Shown: positions 11,921-21,571 of the stretch, in pieces
Layout of the letters: each line of letters opens with the position of its first letter
Numbering within the stretch: the first letter of the stretch is position 1
Assembly (NCBI GenBank): GCA_905250885.1
Contig: CAJNOQ010000580.1
Coordinates: 1 to 46,107, forward strand
DNA length: 46,107 nucleotides
DNA from: Didymodactylos carnosus
Lineage: Eukaryota; Rotifera; Eurotatoria; Philodinida; Philodinidae
Reading direction: 5' to 3'
Notes under the pieces: model-generated
What the model was told of the DNA's origin: nothing
Database searches by the model: none
The model's input: the letters and a program-made list of their open reading frames with translations, nothing else
Translations under genes and position numbers: made by a program

Positions 11921-13090
11921 TCGTTTCTTTCATCTTTTTTCATTTCTATAATTCATTGAAGATCGAACTTTAATGATTCAAATCTAGTCGAAAGAAAAAC
12001 TTCTTCGAAAACTCAGCAACTTGATGCCAAAAGCTTATGTGTGCTCTTAAGAAGCGAACTCTATACGGCTTAGAGTGTTTAGCTAGTCGAAAGTTGTCTT
12101 TATAGATTTAACGAACCTAGAAATGAAGTAGTGCCTAGCAATGTGTTTATATTCTTCGAGGATCAATATAAAAGCAAAAAAAATACTAGATCCATTCAAT
12201 GTGCCCTCGAAGAAAGTGCATTCTGAGATGAATTAAACACTAATTACGGACACATGGCTGTATATGCAAGAAGGATATATAAGACATGTTGTTATAGAAT
12301 AAGCTAGAATAGAATGAGCTAAAAAGTTGTGCTCGATTCGACAAAAAAAAATGTGTCCTGTATGTGAGCACATTGTAGCTTTCCATGAGTATACAGGGAA
12401 GAAGAGACAGAATATGGACTTCTTTTGTTTGTGTAATATTTTGTTTAATTTGTATTCTCATGCTATATTTTTCAGAAGAAGAAAGAGAGAAATTCACGCG
12501 ACAGCAAACAGATTAACAAAAAACTGTCCACGTCAATCTTGGATACTTTGAAAGAAACAATGGTTAAATCATAAGAACTTAGTAAATTTGTTTTGCAGCC
12601 GATTGTAAAAGAAATTTATTAAGTTCGAATGAAATTGAGTTTAAAAATCCAAATGAAAAGACTAAGTGACATGTTATAAATAATTTGATTAAAATCATTT
12701 TTTATTAAACAATAAAGTATGTTAAGTTTGAAAAAAGTGCGTTCTTGTTCAACAGCATATTTGTGATTCTGCTTCACTAATTTTCGATTTTCTTTTTTTG
12801 TTCCAGTCATATTATTCAGTTCTAGAAGCGTTAAACCATTCGTCTTTTCTTTTTTGAAACACACATACACACTTGTTTTTAATTAGTCAAGTTTCTCATC
12901 TTTTAAACATAATTACTTTATTCGATCTACATCTGTGCATTTAATATAATTAGAAAAAGTTCTTTCAAAAAGAAAATTCACATAAAAGAACAAAAATAAC
13001 AAGAACACGAGGTTATTTCTCTCTTCTACCTCATTTGAAAAATGTTATTTAGTATAAAACTATTGTTGTTCTAACTCACAATAACACCTG
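11921..13090. other. Non-coding spacer
   Basis: AT-rich with several poly-A/T tracts. Open frames at 12240-12497 (-) and 12619-12870 (-) are short, Lys/Asn/Phe-rich and without family resemblance. Nothing supportable. Confidence 0.4.
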
Positions 13091-13318
13091 CTAAGTTAAC
13101 CCTCCCTATCAAAAACCTATTTTTGTCTCAGAACATCCGATCTTGATGAAATTTTCACAGAATGTGTATCTAACCTTAGACAGTTGACAATAAACATCTG
13201 TGCTCGAAATATTGAATTTTCCAAGAGTTATCTTAATATTTAGGGTCAGAAAGTAGGTGTGCGTACGTACCAGATTTCTTCTGCAGTTCTAATAATACAG
13301 ACTTCGAGGTGGTGTATG
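13091..13318. repeat. Repeat-like block before the reverse transcriptase remnant
   Basis: Noticeably more mixed in composition than the flanking DNA (CTCCCTATCAAAAACCTA, then TCCGATCTTGATGAAATTTT). It looks like non-coding transposon sequence next to the retrotransposon remnant, perhaps its 5' part or another element. This is an impression from base composition only. Confidence 0.3.
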
Positions 13319-13992
13319 TAAAAGGCAGGATATGTAAATGCGTTGTTTAAGGACGGTGATGTTTCAAATTCATTCAACTACAGGCCAATCACGCTTTTGC
13401 CAATTTTAAGCAAAGTGTTTGAGAAGGTAGTACATGAAAACAATTTATTGTCTACCATGAAGTTCGAATTTATAATAGGTGACTCAACTGTAAATCAACT
13501 GATAGGTCTCGTTCATACTATTCATCTAGATAATAATCAAAATTTAGTCACTCGTGCTGCTCTTTTGGACCTCTCCAAAGCTTTCGATTGTGTCTAGATT
13601 AGGGCACTGCTGTATAAGCTTGAGTGTAAGGGAATTAAAGGTTCGTTGCTGCAGTAGTTTCATAGTTACTTAATCAATAGGAAGATCATAACTTGTGATT
13701 ATATAGCAGGGCAGATGTAGCTCTTAATCAGATGAGAGTGGACTTTTCGCTTTTGAACAATGATCTGCTTAAACGGCACCTGGTTTCTAATGAAGACTTT
13801 TGCGAGTGTGGCGAATCCGAGACGGTAAAATATTATTTCCTTTCTTGTCGTAGTTATCGTTTGGCGAGAGCAAATCTGTTTAAACAGATAAAACTACGTG
13901 ATCCGAACTGTAACATTGACCTAAATCTACTACTACTAGGAAAGAATCTAGATTTCGAATTGTATAAAGATCTTTATGAGCTTATAATATAA
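13319..13992 (+). pseudogene. Dead non-LTR retrotransposon (RT and C-terminal fragments)
   Basis: Two conserved pieces of a LINE-type polyprotein lie in one direction. The first (13319-13700) reads FKDGDVSNSFNYRPITLLP, LSKVFEKVV, then ALLDLSKAFDCV, the standard early blocks of a Jockey/CR1-like reverse transcriptase. It continues past an in-frame TAG at 13595-13597 as ALLYKLECKGIKGSLLQ, meets another TAG at 13655-13657, then SYLINRK. The second (about 13707-13992) reads LNNDLLKRHL then CECGESETVKYYFLSC, the Cys/His region near the C-terminus of such elements. The catalytic YADD part between them is missing. The copy is 5'-truncated, internally deleted and stop-bearing, so it is inactive. No poly-A or target duplication could be defined. 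Confidence 0.85.
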
Positions 13993-14429
13993 CATGTAAT
14001 TGAGACAGCCAGATTCAAACTGTAACATTTCACCAATCTTCCTTCGTTTTTAGTTCTTTTTTTTCTTCTACTTGTTATGTATTTAATGTACGACTAGGGA
14101 AACATTATGTTAAACTACTCTTCAACTATGTAATACTTCGGCGCATTGGGAAAATAGTTGTTAGGTATATTCACTTCTGAACAAAATAGCTGAAACCAAC
14201 CTTGAAAAGCTGACTTTTCGAAAAAAATTTACTTTCCGATAAAAAAGCAAATCTAAAATACTTTCAATAATCGGGAAATAGAGCAAACATTTCTGATCAA
14301 AATGAGATATCTCCCAGCTATGAATGATATTCTAATCAAGGGTTATGAGAGTTTTTCTGGAAGCCCTAGAACATGCATCAGATACTACCCCACCATATTT
14401 CGAAAGCGACTTCCACCTTAACACCATTT
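13993..14429. other. Downstream of the retrotransposon remnant
   Basis: Probably includes the 3' non-coding tail of the element (up to about 14150). No gene seen. The stretch 14160-14430 is of mixed composition and may be part of the hairpin repeat that follows. Confidence 0.35.
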
Positions 14430-14445
14430 CGTACCTGCAAGATTC

Positions 14446-14727
14446 CTCGGTAAAGAAACATCGCAGATAGCTGGGGAAGGTCTTAAATTGAAGCTGACAC
14501 ATGTGGCTAGAAGCTAATAGAGCCCGATTTTTGATATTTGGACTAGATTTGTGGTTAGAAAAATACCTTTATGCAAGCTAATGAGACGTTTTCAATATTT
14601 GGACTTTTGACGCTGACCATTAATTTGAAAAATAAGATATAAAAAATCTAGGTCTATTAGCTCTAGCTACATGTGTTTTCATCAACCTAAGATCAGTTCG
14701 AGCTCTACACAACGCTTCGTTACCGAG
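14446..14727. mobile_element. Diverged hairpin element
   Basis: Two arms of about 88 bp face each other: 14446-14534 and 14641-14727. Matching blocks on reading the right arm in complement are CTCGGTAA, GAGCT/TAGCT, ACACATGT, GGCTAGAAGCTAATAG against AGCTAGAGCTAATAGA, and GATTTTT. The arms differ by small indels, so the copy is old. The 106-bp loop contains TATTTGGACT twice. No coding frame. Confidence 0.55.
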
Positions 14728-15540
14728 AAACCTTGGAGCTACGAATAGACCCATTTTGGCCACTGTTGTGGCGACATCTCTCAAACCATGCTAGATGGAG
14801 CGACAAAACAGACAAATTTTAAAAGCTTTTTCGGTCGAAAGTGATTGCAAGTACGGATTTTGCATAGTCAACTATCTTATACGCAATAACTTTTGGCTCG
14901 AGATACTCCTGAAAGCATTTTCTTCATTATTTGGTTCGAAGCTTTTTAAAGAAGCTCAAAAAGGGGATCAAGCGCTAAACGACATCGTGAAATTTTCTAG
15001 AAATGTCTCGATGTAAAATTTGCTGCGTACTGGGTAATGGATTATGGAGAGTCCGAATCTGCAGTCGGCTTGATGTGAACAAACTTTTAAAATTTCTCGA
15101 TTAGGCTGATATGTATATGAGTTTTCTAGCGTGGTAATAAAATTACACTAGACTAGAATTCTTAAAAATATCATGGAATTAATAGTCTTCATTCCATAGC
15201 TTTGTTTTTTTTAATTTCTTCTAAGGTATCCAAATTCGATGTGAGAAAATGTTTTATACAAAAAGTTAACTTTTTTCGTCCACCGTAAACTAGAGGCACA
15301 ACAACTTTTAGCTAACGGCATAAATGTCAAAAACTAGACATCATGGAAAATTAGAAAGATAATGGATAGATTAGAAGAGATAATGGAAACAGGAAAAGAT
15401 ATCCCATTTGTTTCATATTCAAATCCAACACTTTTATCCAATAATTTATGTACCTAAAAACCCACAAATGTACGAAATAACCTTATTCGTAAGGGAGCAT
15501 TTCAAAATATATTCCGTCCATTGTCGGTATAGCTACACTG
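14728..15540. other. Non-coding spacer
   Basis: An open frame at 14795-15016 shows no family resemblance and is not called. The base composition is somewhat less AT-rich than the intergenic average around 14730-15070, which may indicate old transposon sequence. Confidence 0.35.
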
Positions 15541-15554
15541 TAAAGTCGGAGATT

Positions 15555-15645
15555 ATTTATAGAAAATCGATCGATTTTCTAAAAATTAGAGAATCGCTGT
15601 CGATTTTCTAACTTTTTAGAAGTTCCTTATCGATTTTCTGGCAAA
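15555..15645. repeat. Palindrome cluster, ATCGATTTTCT family
   Basis: It starts with a perfect 20-bp palindrome, AGAAAATCGATCGATTTTCT at 15561-15580. Further copies follow: AGAGAATCG, GTCGATTTTCTAA (about 15599-15611) and TATCGATTTTCTGG (about 15628-15641). It has the same style as the larger islands in this window but is shorter and without recognisable terminal inverted repeats. Confidence 0.6.
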
Positions 15646-16620
15646 TGAGAAAAGTCAATAATAACTGCCTGGTTTTGTAATTACATAAACATATAAAGTG
15701 TAAAAGCATTCTTTTACCCGACTTAACCATTGCAAAAGGCTCTAAAAATCGTATACGAAATGCCTTTTCTTGGAGGTCAGATCTACCTGAAACTTTTTTT
15801 TCAAATAAAATTTACTGTTCATAGAATGACAGTTAATTTCTGTAACCGAAATGGTTGGCTATTCCCCTTTCCAAGTCGGAAAAAGAGAAAAATTTTCTCT
15901 CAAAACTTCGTTATGTTCATGTAACTTATTAACCTTTCCTACGCAGTTATATGAAGGACATGAGAAGCTCGCAATCTATGAAAGTCATATCCTTCAGTAA
16001 AAGTTCTCCGAAAAGTCTAAAAAGACTAGAAAGATAAAACTTAGTTGAAAATGTTAACATTCTAAAATATGAAAACGTTGTTTTTCTATCTGTCGCTTCA
16101 TCATTTGTGAGAAAAAACATGCCTTTACATGTTATACGTTTATGCAATGATAAAACGGGGCAGTTATATAGAAAACAGTTCTGAATTATACTACATCATA
16201 GCTATACCGACCTAACGAACAGAATAGAGGAATAACGACCGACCAGAATATCTTTTGAAACGCTCCCCAAATAAATTAGTACGTTTAATTTTTTTAGCTG
16301 CAACCAACAAAATGTGCAATTGTGGTGTATGAATGTCCAAGAATTCTACAGTCTACAAGTTTTCAATCCATATCGTTCCGCATAAAAAAGCCTATGGCAT
16401 CAAAATCGGCAACAAATTAGAATGAGTAATTGCAAATTTTTTAGCAGAATTTTTGAGACATGAACTGCTGAAAAAAATAAAAAAATTCAAGTGAAATCGT
16501 TAGCAGGCATATAGCATAAATCCACTAGATGAATAATTGAAATTAAATGACGATTTTAATTACATTTTTGTCTATCGCACCTTTTTTCTCTGGAAATGAC
16601 TGGTTAGTGAGATAAACTGA
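15646..16620. other. Non-coding spacer
   Basis: No supportable gene. The open frames at 15730-15924 (+) and 15947-16147 (-) have no family resemblance. Confidence 0.35.
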
Positions 16621-16639
16621 TTTCATATTTGAAAGTCTA

Positions 16640-17156
16640 GTTTGAGTACCATTTGGTAGCTCAGAAAACTGCACAAAAAGCACAAGACGTTTGTCAGTTT
16701 TTGAAGGTGATTTTCATTGGTGATCAAGTAAAAAGTCTGATTTTTGTTTTTGAAGTAGTAACTTTCCTCTTTAACGTTTGGACGCGTACCATACTGTTTG
16801 ATCCCAAGGCGAATGTGATGACGACTTTTTACGGTCTCAGCTAAAGCTTTGGGGAGGAACTTGATATTGATAACTCTAGATCATGGCTATTTGACACATA
16901 TATATATTTATCTTTATCTTAGGAACACATGGAAATGAGAATTTAGAAGGTGAATTCATTTGTTTACACATGGAATGGTTCAAAGATACTTCATTCAATT
17001 AATAATGAGAAATACTTTGCCAATTGTTTAGAAAAGTGTTGAAATTGAAAACATTCACGCTTGACGCTTAAATTTACTTTTCCAGAAATATTAGATCCGT
17101 TACCATCCTCAGAAGTTGAAGAAAATTTTAATTCACTTGTCGCAAGATTAGTTTAA
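16640..17156 (+). pseudogene. Possible 3' exons or remnant of an unrecognised gene
   Basis: Three stretches look more like coding sequence than their surroundings. (a) 16640-16844 is open, starting FEYHLVAQKTAQKAQDVCQF after a TAG acceptor. (b) About 16923-16958 reads THGNENLE after a CTTAG acceptor and ends at a GTGAAT donor. (c) 17086-17156, after a TTTTCCAG acceptor, reads ILDPLPSSEVEENFNSLVAR and stops at TAA. Pieces b and c join in phase to ...NLEEILDPLPSSEVEE.... I do not recognise the protein and found no start or further exons, so this may be a decayed gene or chance. The acidic Ser/Pro/Glu composition of c is the best argument for it. Confidence 0.3.
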
Positions 17157-17316
17157 AGAATAGCATTCTTATTGGTTTAAGCTTTATTTATTTACATTCT
17201 TATTATTTTTTCCTATTTTGAAAGTAATGGGAACCCTCTGACCAAACTATAAATCATATCTACAATTGCTGTTCGCTAAATATACAGAAGATGGTGTCCG
17301 ATTGATTTCTGAAAGT

Positions 17317-17630
17317 CTAGTGAATGTACTTGAGATAAAGTACTTAGCTACTTGCAAATTTTCTAAAGTGCTTGGTTAAGCATTTGTCTAGCATTTTTAG
17401 GTTTAATATCTGCCCCTGTCAAGTACTTGAAAGAACTTCGGATACGTGCATATATTTCGCAAGTACTTACCAGGTTACCTACCAATTACTTGATGAAGTA
17501 CGTATCTAGTACTTATATTTGTTAAATTACTTGATAAGTACCTTTTTTTACTTGCAAAAAACTCCAGGTACTCTGGACATTACTTACCCAAGTATTTTTC
17601 TAAGTACTTGGTCTCAAGTACATTCATTAG
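17317..17630. mobile_element. Palindrome island, AAGTACTTG family, with TIRs
   Basis: A 314-bp element. The left end CTAGTGAATGTACTTGAGA (17317-17335) and the complement of the right end (17612-17630) CTAATGAATGTACTTGAGA agree at 18 of 19 positions. Between them about fifteen full or partial copies of the palindrome CAAGTACTTG are spaced 10-30 bp apart, for example near 17339, 17420, 17460, 17498, 17510, 17535 and 17602. No coding frame. No clear target-site duplication. It resembles a MITE, but with an interior almost entirely made of one motif. Confidence 0.75.
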
Positions 17631-18608
17631 GGTTTAAAATACAATATAAATAGAACTGACCTAATATTCGAAAAAATACGAAAAAGAGAGTACGGAAGAA
17701 TGAAAAAGATGCCCTGTTATATTCTAACCTTGAAATACAAAACGTTCTATACACTTATGACACTCTTTTTCAACCGCTTTGTCCTTTGTCTTCGGGATAA
17801 ATTGCAGCTTTTGTAATACTCACATGTAACAGGAATTTGATTATTAGATCTTAAAATCTAGGCTGACAAGTTTTCTAGATGAGTCATCAATAATCTACAG
17901 AAAGAGAAATAAGCATCAAAATTGTCTTAATATTTAAATAAGTTTTGAAAAACAAATAACTCTCGTTGAAGCATGGATTGCTGTAGTCGTCTTTGTTTAA
18001 TATGACGCACTTTAAACTCATTTCTCTATGCAAAAAGCAAACAGTACGTTAGTTTAATTGTTGTTCAGAAAAATTATGTCTACGTGATAAAATGAGTTAT
18101 TCTGAATTGAATATACAAATGACGTAAGGTTTGCTGCAATGCTCGTAACTCAAAATCAAGGCAACTGGAATTTTTCTTATTTTAAAACAAATTTTTTTAC
18201 ACTGTGTTGTTATGATATTGAAGTAAAATATTCAGTTTTTCTCTAAAAAGAAAGATATGACATGACAGACACATTTATCAGTCAGCTTTAGCCATCATCA
18301 GACGTGCCAACGATTTCTCTTCCAGCTTTTTTATGGACGCACGATTTCATATTTATTGAATCGAGTTAATATCTGCATTGTTATTACAGTAAGTACATCA
18401 CTAATTGATTTTGCCCATAAACTCGAAAAACGTTATTAATTGATTTTCATTTGTACACATGAAGACTCCCAACTGTTGTTAAGGTTGTTGGAGAAAAGCC
18501 TACGTACAATCAAATTTAATCTACCGGAAAGAAGTTCAATAAAATAATAAATAGAATATTAAAACCTTCGAAAGATCTAAGACATTTTTGATCATTTTAT
18601 AGTTTAAA
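17631..18608. other. Upstream region of the membrane-protein gene
   Basis: Non-coding by inspection. Must include the promoter and 5' UTR of the gene starting at 18609. No TATA or other element can be assigned with confidence. Confidence 0.4.
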
Positions 18609-19397
18609 ATGAGTAATACAGAAGAATTTGATGTCAATGACCGACTAACATTGCCAGCTATTCTGGAGGATCCACAGTCACATTTCTGTGTGTGTCCCAG
18701 TCACACACCATTAATTGATTCAAAACATACTGAATCTTACTTCTTGGCCATCGAAAATTCGCTACCTCAACCTCGTTTTATTTCATCAACAAATGAAGTT
18801 CACACATCAAAAGGTATCCCAACACGGTCTGTGAGACATTTTGTTCAATCATCATCCAACAACGTAAAAGCACCAATATTGAATAATCATTCATCATCAT
18901 CTCAACAATATTGCCTAAGTTGTCAGCCATTGAGGACAACGGCTGTTCAAGGTGGTAATATACAACCGTTTAACTTGTCTAATATGATTCAATTAGAAAT
19001 TGTTGATGGTAAGCCAAAAGTTATTCGTCAGAGTGAATCATCTGTACCAACGAAACCACCAAGAAGTTTCGAATCTCTATTAACTCATTCGACCGCTGAT
19101 GATATTAATAATAGTAGTAATGCTGCTCTTTCAGTACCTATTAATAACAAACGAAAGAATCTTACTCAAGGTACAAATCGACCTCCACCTCCATATATTT
19201 CTGAAAACGACAAAAAAGATATCGATTCGTTGGTACCAATTTCACGCGTTGACGATTGCCATTCTTCGTTGGACAGTTACAGTTCGACTAGTAATTTTAT
19301 GCGCTTAGTTTTGTGTATTATTGGTTGTTTGGTGGTGCTGTTTTTTACGCTAATTCTTATATTTATTGCAATAAGATATTCTGATTACCATATTTAA
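18609..19397 (+). CDS. Tail-anchored membrane protein with PPPPY motif, function unknown
   Basis: A single open frame of 262 residues from ATG 18609 to TAA 19395-19397, apparently without introns. No N-terminal signal peptide. Residues 1-230 are polar, rich in Ser, Asn, Pro and Thr and probably disordered. They include two cysteine pairs (FCVCPSH near 27 and YCLSCQ near 101), KPPRSF and PPPPY at 192-196, a WW-domain ligand of the kind recognised by NEDD4-family ubiquitin ligases. Residues about 231-255 form one strong hydrophobic segment (LVLCIIGCLVVLFFTLILIF) followed by a 6-7 residue tail. This predicts a type II/tail-anchored topology, long part in the cytosol. By architecture it could be a NEDD4 adaptor (NDFIP-like proteins also use PPxY but have three membrane spans) or a SNARE-like tail-anchored protein, although I see no coiled-coil SNARE motif. 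AATAAA copies follow at 19478-19490. Not assigned to any family. Confidence 0.8.
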   Translation: MSNTEEFDVNDRLTLPAILEDPQSHFCVCPSHTPLIDSKHTESYFLAIENSLPQPRFISSTNEVHTSKGIPTRSVRHFVQSSSNNVKAPILNNHSSSSQQYCLSCQPLRTTAVQGGNIQPFNLSNMIQLEIVDGKPKVIRQSESSVPTKPPRSFESLLTHSTADDINNSSNAALSVPINNKRKNLTQGTNRPPPPYISENDKKDIDSLVPISRVDDCHSSLDSYSSTSNFMRLVLCIIGCLVVLFFTLILIFIAIRYSDYHI

Positions 19398-19504
19398 TAC
19401 ACAAACAAACGGACAGATGAATATAAAAACAGAAGCATTTTTTAGTTTTATATGCATGTATTCATAACTGATTAATAATAAATAAATAGAGTATGTTAAT
19501 AGTA

Positions 19505-19730
19505 TAAGGCCGTACGGTAACCGGTGAATCCATTTACCGATACCGCGGTAATGGTAAAAAATGTTCACCGCTACCACAGTATGTTTCGTATGGTAAAAAA
19601 TCTTTTACCGCTAGCGTTTTTTGTCGCAGTAAAAAAACTATTACAGTTGATCTTTTCGGTAACTTTCTTTTTACCGTTATCATGTTTCAATAAGCGTTGT
19701 TTCTTTTCCAAATGGCCGTGTATTATATAA
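19505..19730. mobile_element. Palindrome island, GGTAAAAA/TTTTTACC family
   Basis: Just after the polyadenylation region of the preceding gene, about 190 bp is filled with TTTACCG and CGGTAA words in both orientations: ACGGTAACCGGT, TTTACCG, CGCGGTAATGGTAAAAAA, TATGGTAAAAAATC, TTTTACCGCTAGCG, GCAGTAAAAAAAC, TCGGTAAC and TTTTTACCGTTA. GGCCGT near 19508 and its inverse near 19715 may be degenerate ends, but the borders are unclear. Confidence 0.5.
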
Positions 19731-20200
19731 TCACCTTAGAGGGAAGGTTTAGCAGAACCATAGATTTAGACTATCCTCCGGAAGGGGAGATAAATATAAA
19801 GGGATGGGCACAATAGAGGACCCGGGTCTTATATCGCGTCCTAGCGCTCATAACTTTGAAGGGGGTCTTCTAAAGCGTCCCTAAAAAAAGCCGATTTTAA
19901 CGATCACTGGAAATTAACGGATCCGCCTGGTTCCGGATATCTCCGGATCTTCTAGCATAAACTTCTGTATCTAGTACATGTATTTTGGAAAAAAATTGAA
20001 GAAAAACACTTTTCACTTTTTCTGAGGGTCGAAAAAAACGAAGTATTGAATTTCAAAAAACTACATAGGCCATTTTTTGTTCAGCATCTTGAGTAACCTA
20101 GAAATCGATGATTTTTAATGAAAAATATTAAGCGCCGAGAAATGACTTTATCCGCTCCTCTCCTTTATTGACGATCTTTTCAGTCTATTATCAGATAAAA
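19731..20200. repeat. Repeat-like block of mixed composition
   Basis: Higher GC than its flanks, with GGACCCGGGTC and TTCCGGATATCTCCGGATC. The second resembles (in complement) a segment in the intron of the IQ-motif gene around 1900-1945. No open frame of note. Probably old transposon DNA. Confidence 0.35.
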
Positions 20201-20700
20201 TGGCAGCAAAAACGTCAATTAGCAATAGATTCGAACTGGTCAAACAACTGAAGAATGATCAGAAGACAATATCTATGCAGACACTCTCTTCTGTACGATG
20301 GATGTTGCCGATGGATGCTATCAACTGGACAAAAGAACCATTACTTCAATAGGTGAACGAGTGAAAGGAAAACGATTTAATATAAAAAAACCATGCCATA
20401 ATAACTGCGAGAAATCGCAAATAAAAACCGTCATGAGTTTCACAGTTTTTTTCTCCGCGTATACACTGCTGATTGATAGTAACAAAGCTGAATATAACGT
20501 GTGTGCCTGCATTGAAGGTAATATAAAATTGCGCTTACTTTTGTTGAGCAACATCTCACAGTTGTCCAAGCGTTTATCGGTAAGTAAATCTAAGTTCTCG
20601 ACATGACTCAACTTTTTGTTCTTCAGATTTCGATACGGTGAATTCCACAAACCACACCTGTATGTCAGAAACCCGAATGATCCCAAGAAATACATGAGGG
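20201..20700. other. Small open frames next to an inverted duplication
   Basis: An ATG at 20201 opens 49 codons (MAAKTSISNRFELVKQLKND...) ending at a TAG, and an overlapping frame 20298-20606 contains YQLDKRTITSIGERVK. The latter peptide recurs on the opposite strand at 21515-21571. The sequence looks like a decayed multi-copy element, not a host gene. No family recognised. Confidence 0.35.
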
Positions 20701-21047
20701 TTATACGTTGTTATATATTTCTTTGACATTTCGAATAAAAGCTATGCTGACAATATCGAGTTTACAATTTAAAAAAACCGACTTATTCTACGCTGTCATT
20801 TGTGGAACAAGCAAGACAAAGAAGACGAGAACGACAAATAATATCGAAGAATCTGCCACATCTTATCGTAGTAGTGTTTTTTCACTATTTCCGTGGTCTG
20901 CCGTTTTATGAGAAAAAAGTCGTGATTACTTGAGAATGAAGACGCTGTTGTAACATTGAATTCCATCCGTTCTGTAGAGAACATACTCAAGAGCTTAAAT
21001 ATATTCTCTAGAATCTTAAGAACAAAATATATGTTTTTCAGCCTACT

Positions 21048-21092
21048 TTTGTTCTTCAACTTGACTTTGTTCTTTAGCCGGGTTTTGTTCTT
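21048..21092. repeat. 18-bp tandem repeat with TTTGTTCTT core
   Basis: GTTCTT starts at 21051, 21069 and 21087, exactly 18 bp apart, each inside TTTGTTCTT. Inverted copies (AAGAACAAAA) lie outside at about 21018 and 21119. Three units only. Confidence 0.65.
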
Positions 21093-21339
21093 CGAAAATT
21101 AACTTTTTCATTTTTATGAAGAACAAAAATCGAAATTTATATTCTTCAGAGAACAAGAATCCAGCCTCCGTAAAATATATTTGCTCAGAAACGAATGAAA
21201 CTGAGGCGAGGCGATGAGTATGATCTAACGGCAGCAAAGACTTTCCGGAACAATTGAATGATAAAATAAGCAAACAAGCGAATTTTTCGTTCTCACAAAA
21301 CAAACAGAAGCAACTTTTTTCACATTCTAGATATAATTT

Positions 21340-21462
21340 ATCCGTAATAAATCCTTCTTTTCCCAGACGCAGTAGAAATTGAATCAAACGATCATCACTA
21401 GCTACTGCAGGATCATGATAAATCCGAGAAAAAGTCCCTGTGGCTTTTAAGATCAAATTCAT
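21340..21462 (-). pseudogene. Possible Penelope-like reverse transcriptase fragment
   Basis: The - strand reads KATGTFSRIYHDPAVASDDR followed by LIQFLLRLGKEGFITDKLYL. In Penelope-like reverse transcriptases a block just before the first RT motifs has the pattern D-P-...-L-x-x-F-L-...-L-K-x-x-G-x-(L/I)-...-Y. The resemblance is short and from memory. Beyond it the frame turns into low-complexity sequence, with no RT catalytic motif, so at most this is a fragment. Such elements are abundant in bdelloid rotifers, which fits the suspected host. Confidence 0.35.
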
Positions 21463-21571
21463 TTTATTTAATAACCTATCTATATCTTTTGAGTAAATGA
21501 AATACTGTATATTCTCGTTCTCGTTTCACTCGTTCACCTATTGAAGTAATTATTCTTTTGTCCAATTGATA

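Noticed and set aside
14795-15016. 73-codon frame
   Set aside because: No family resemblance; lies in repeat-like DNA.
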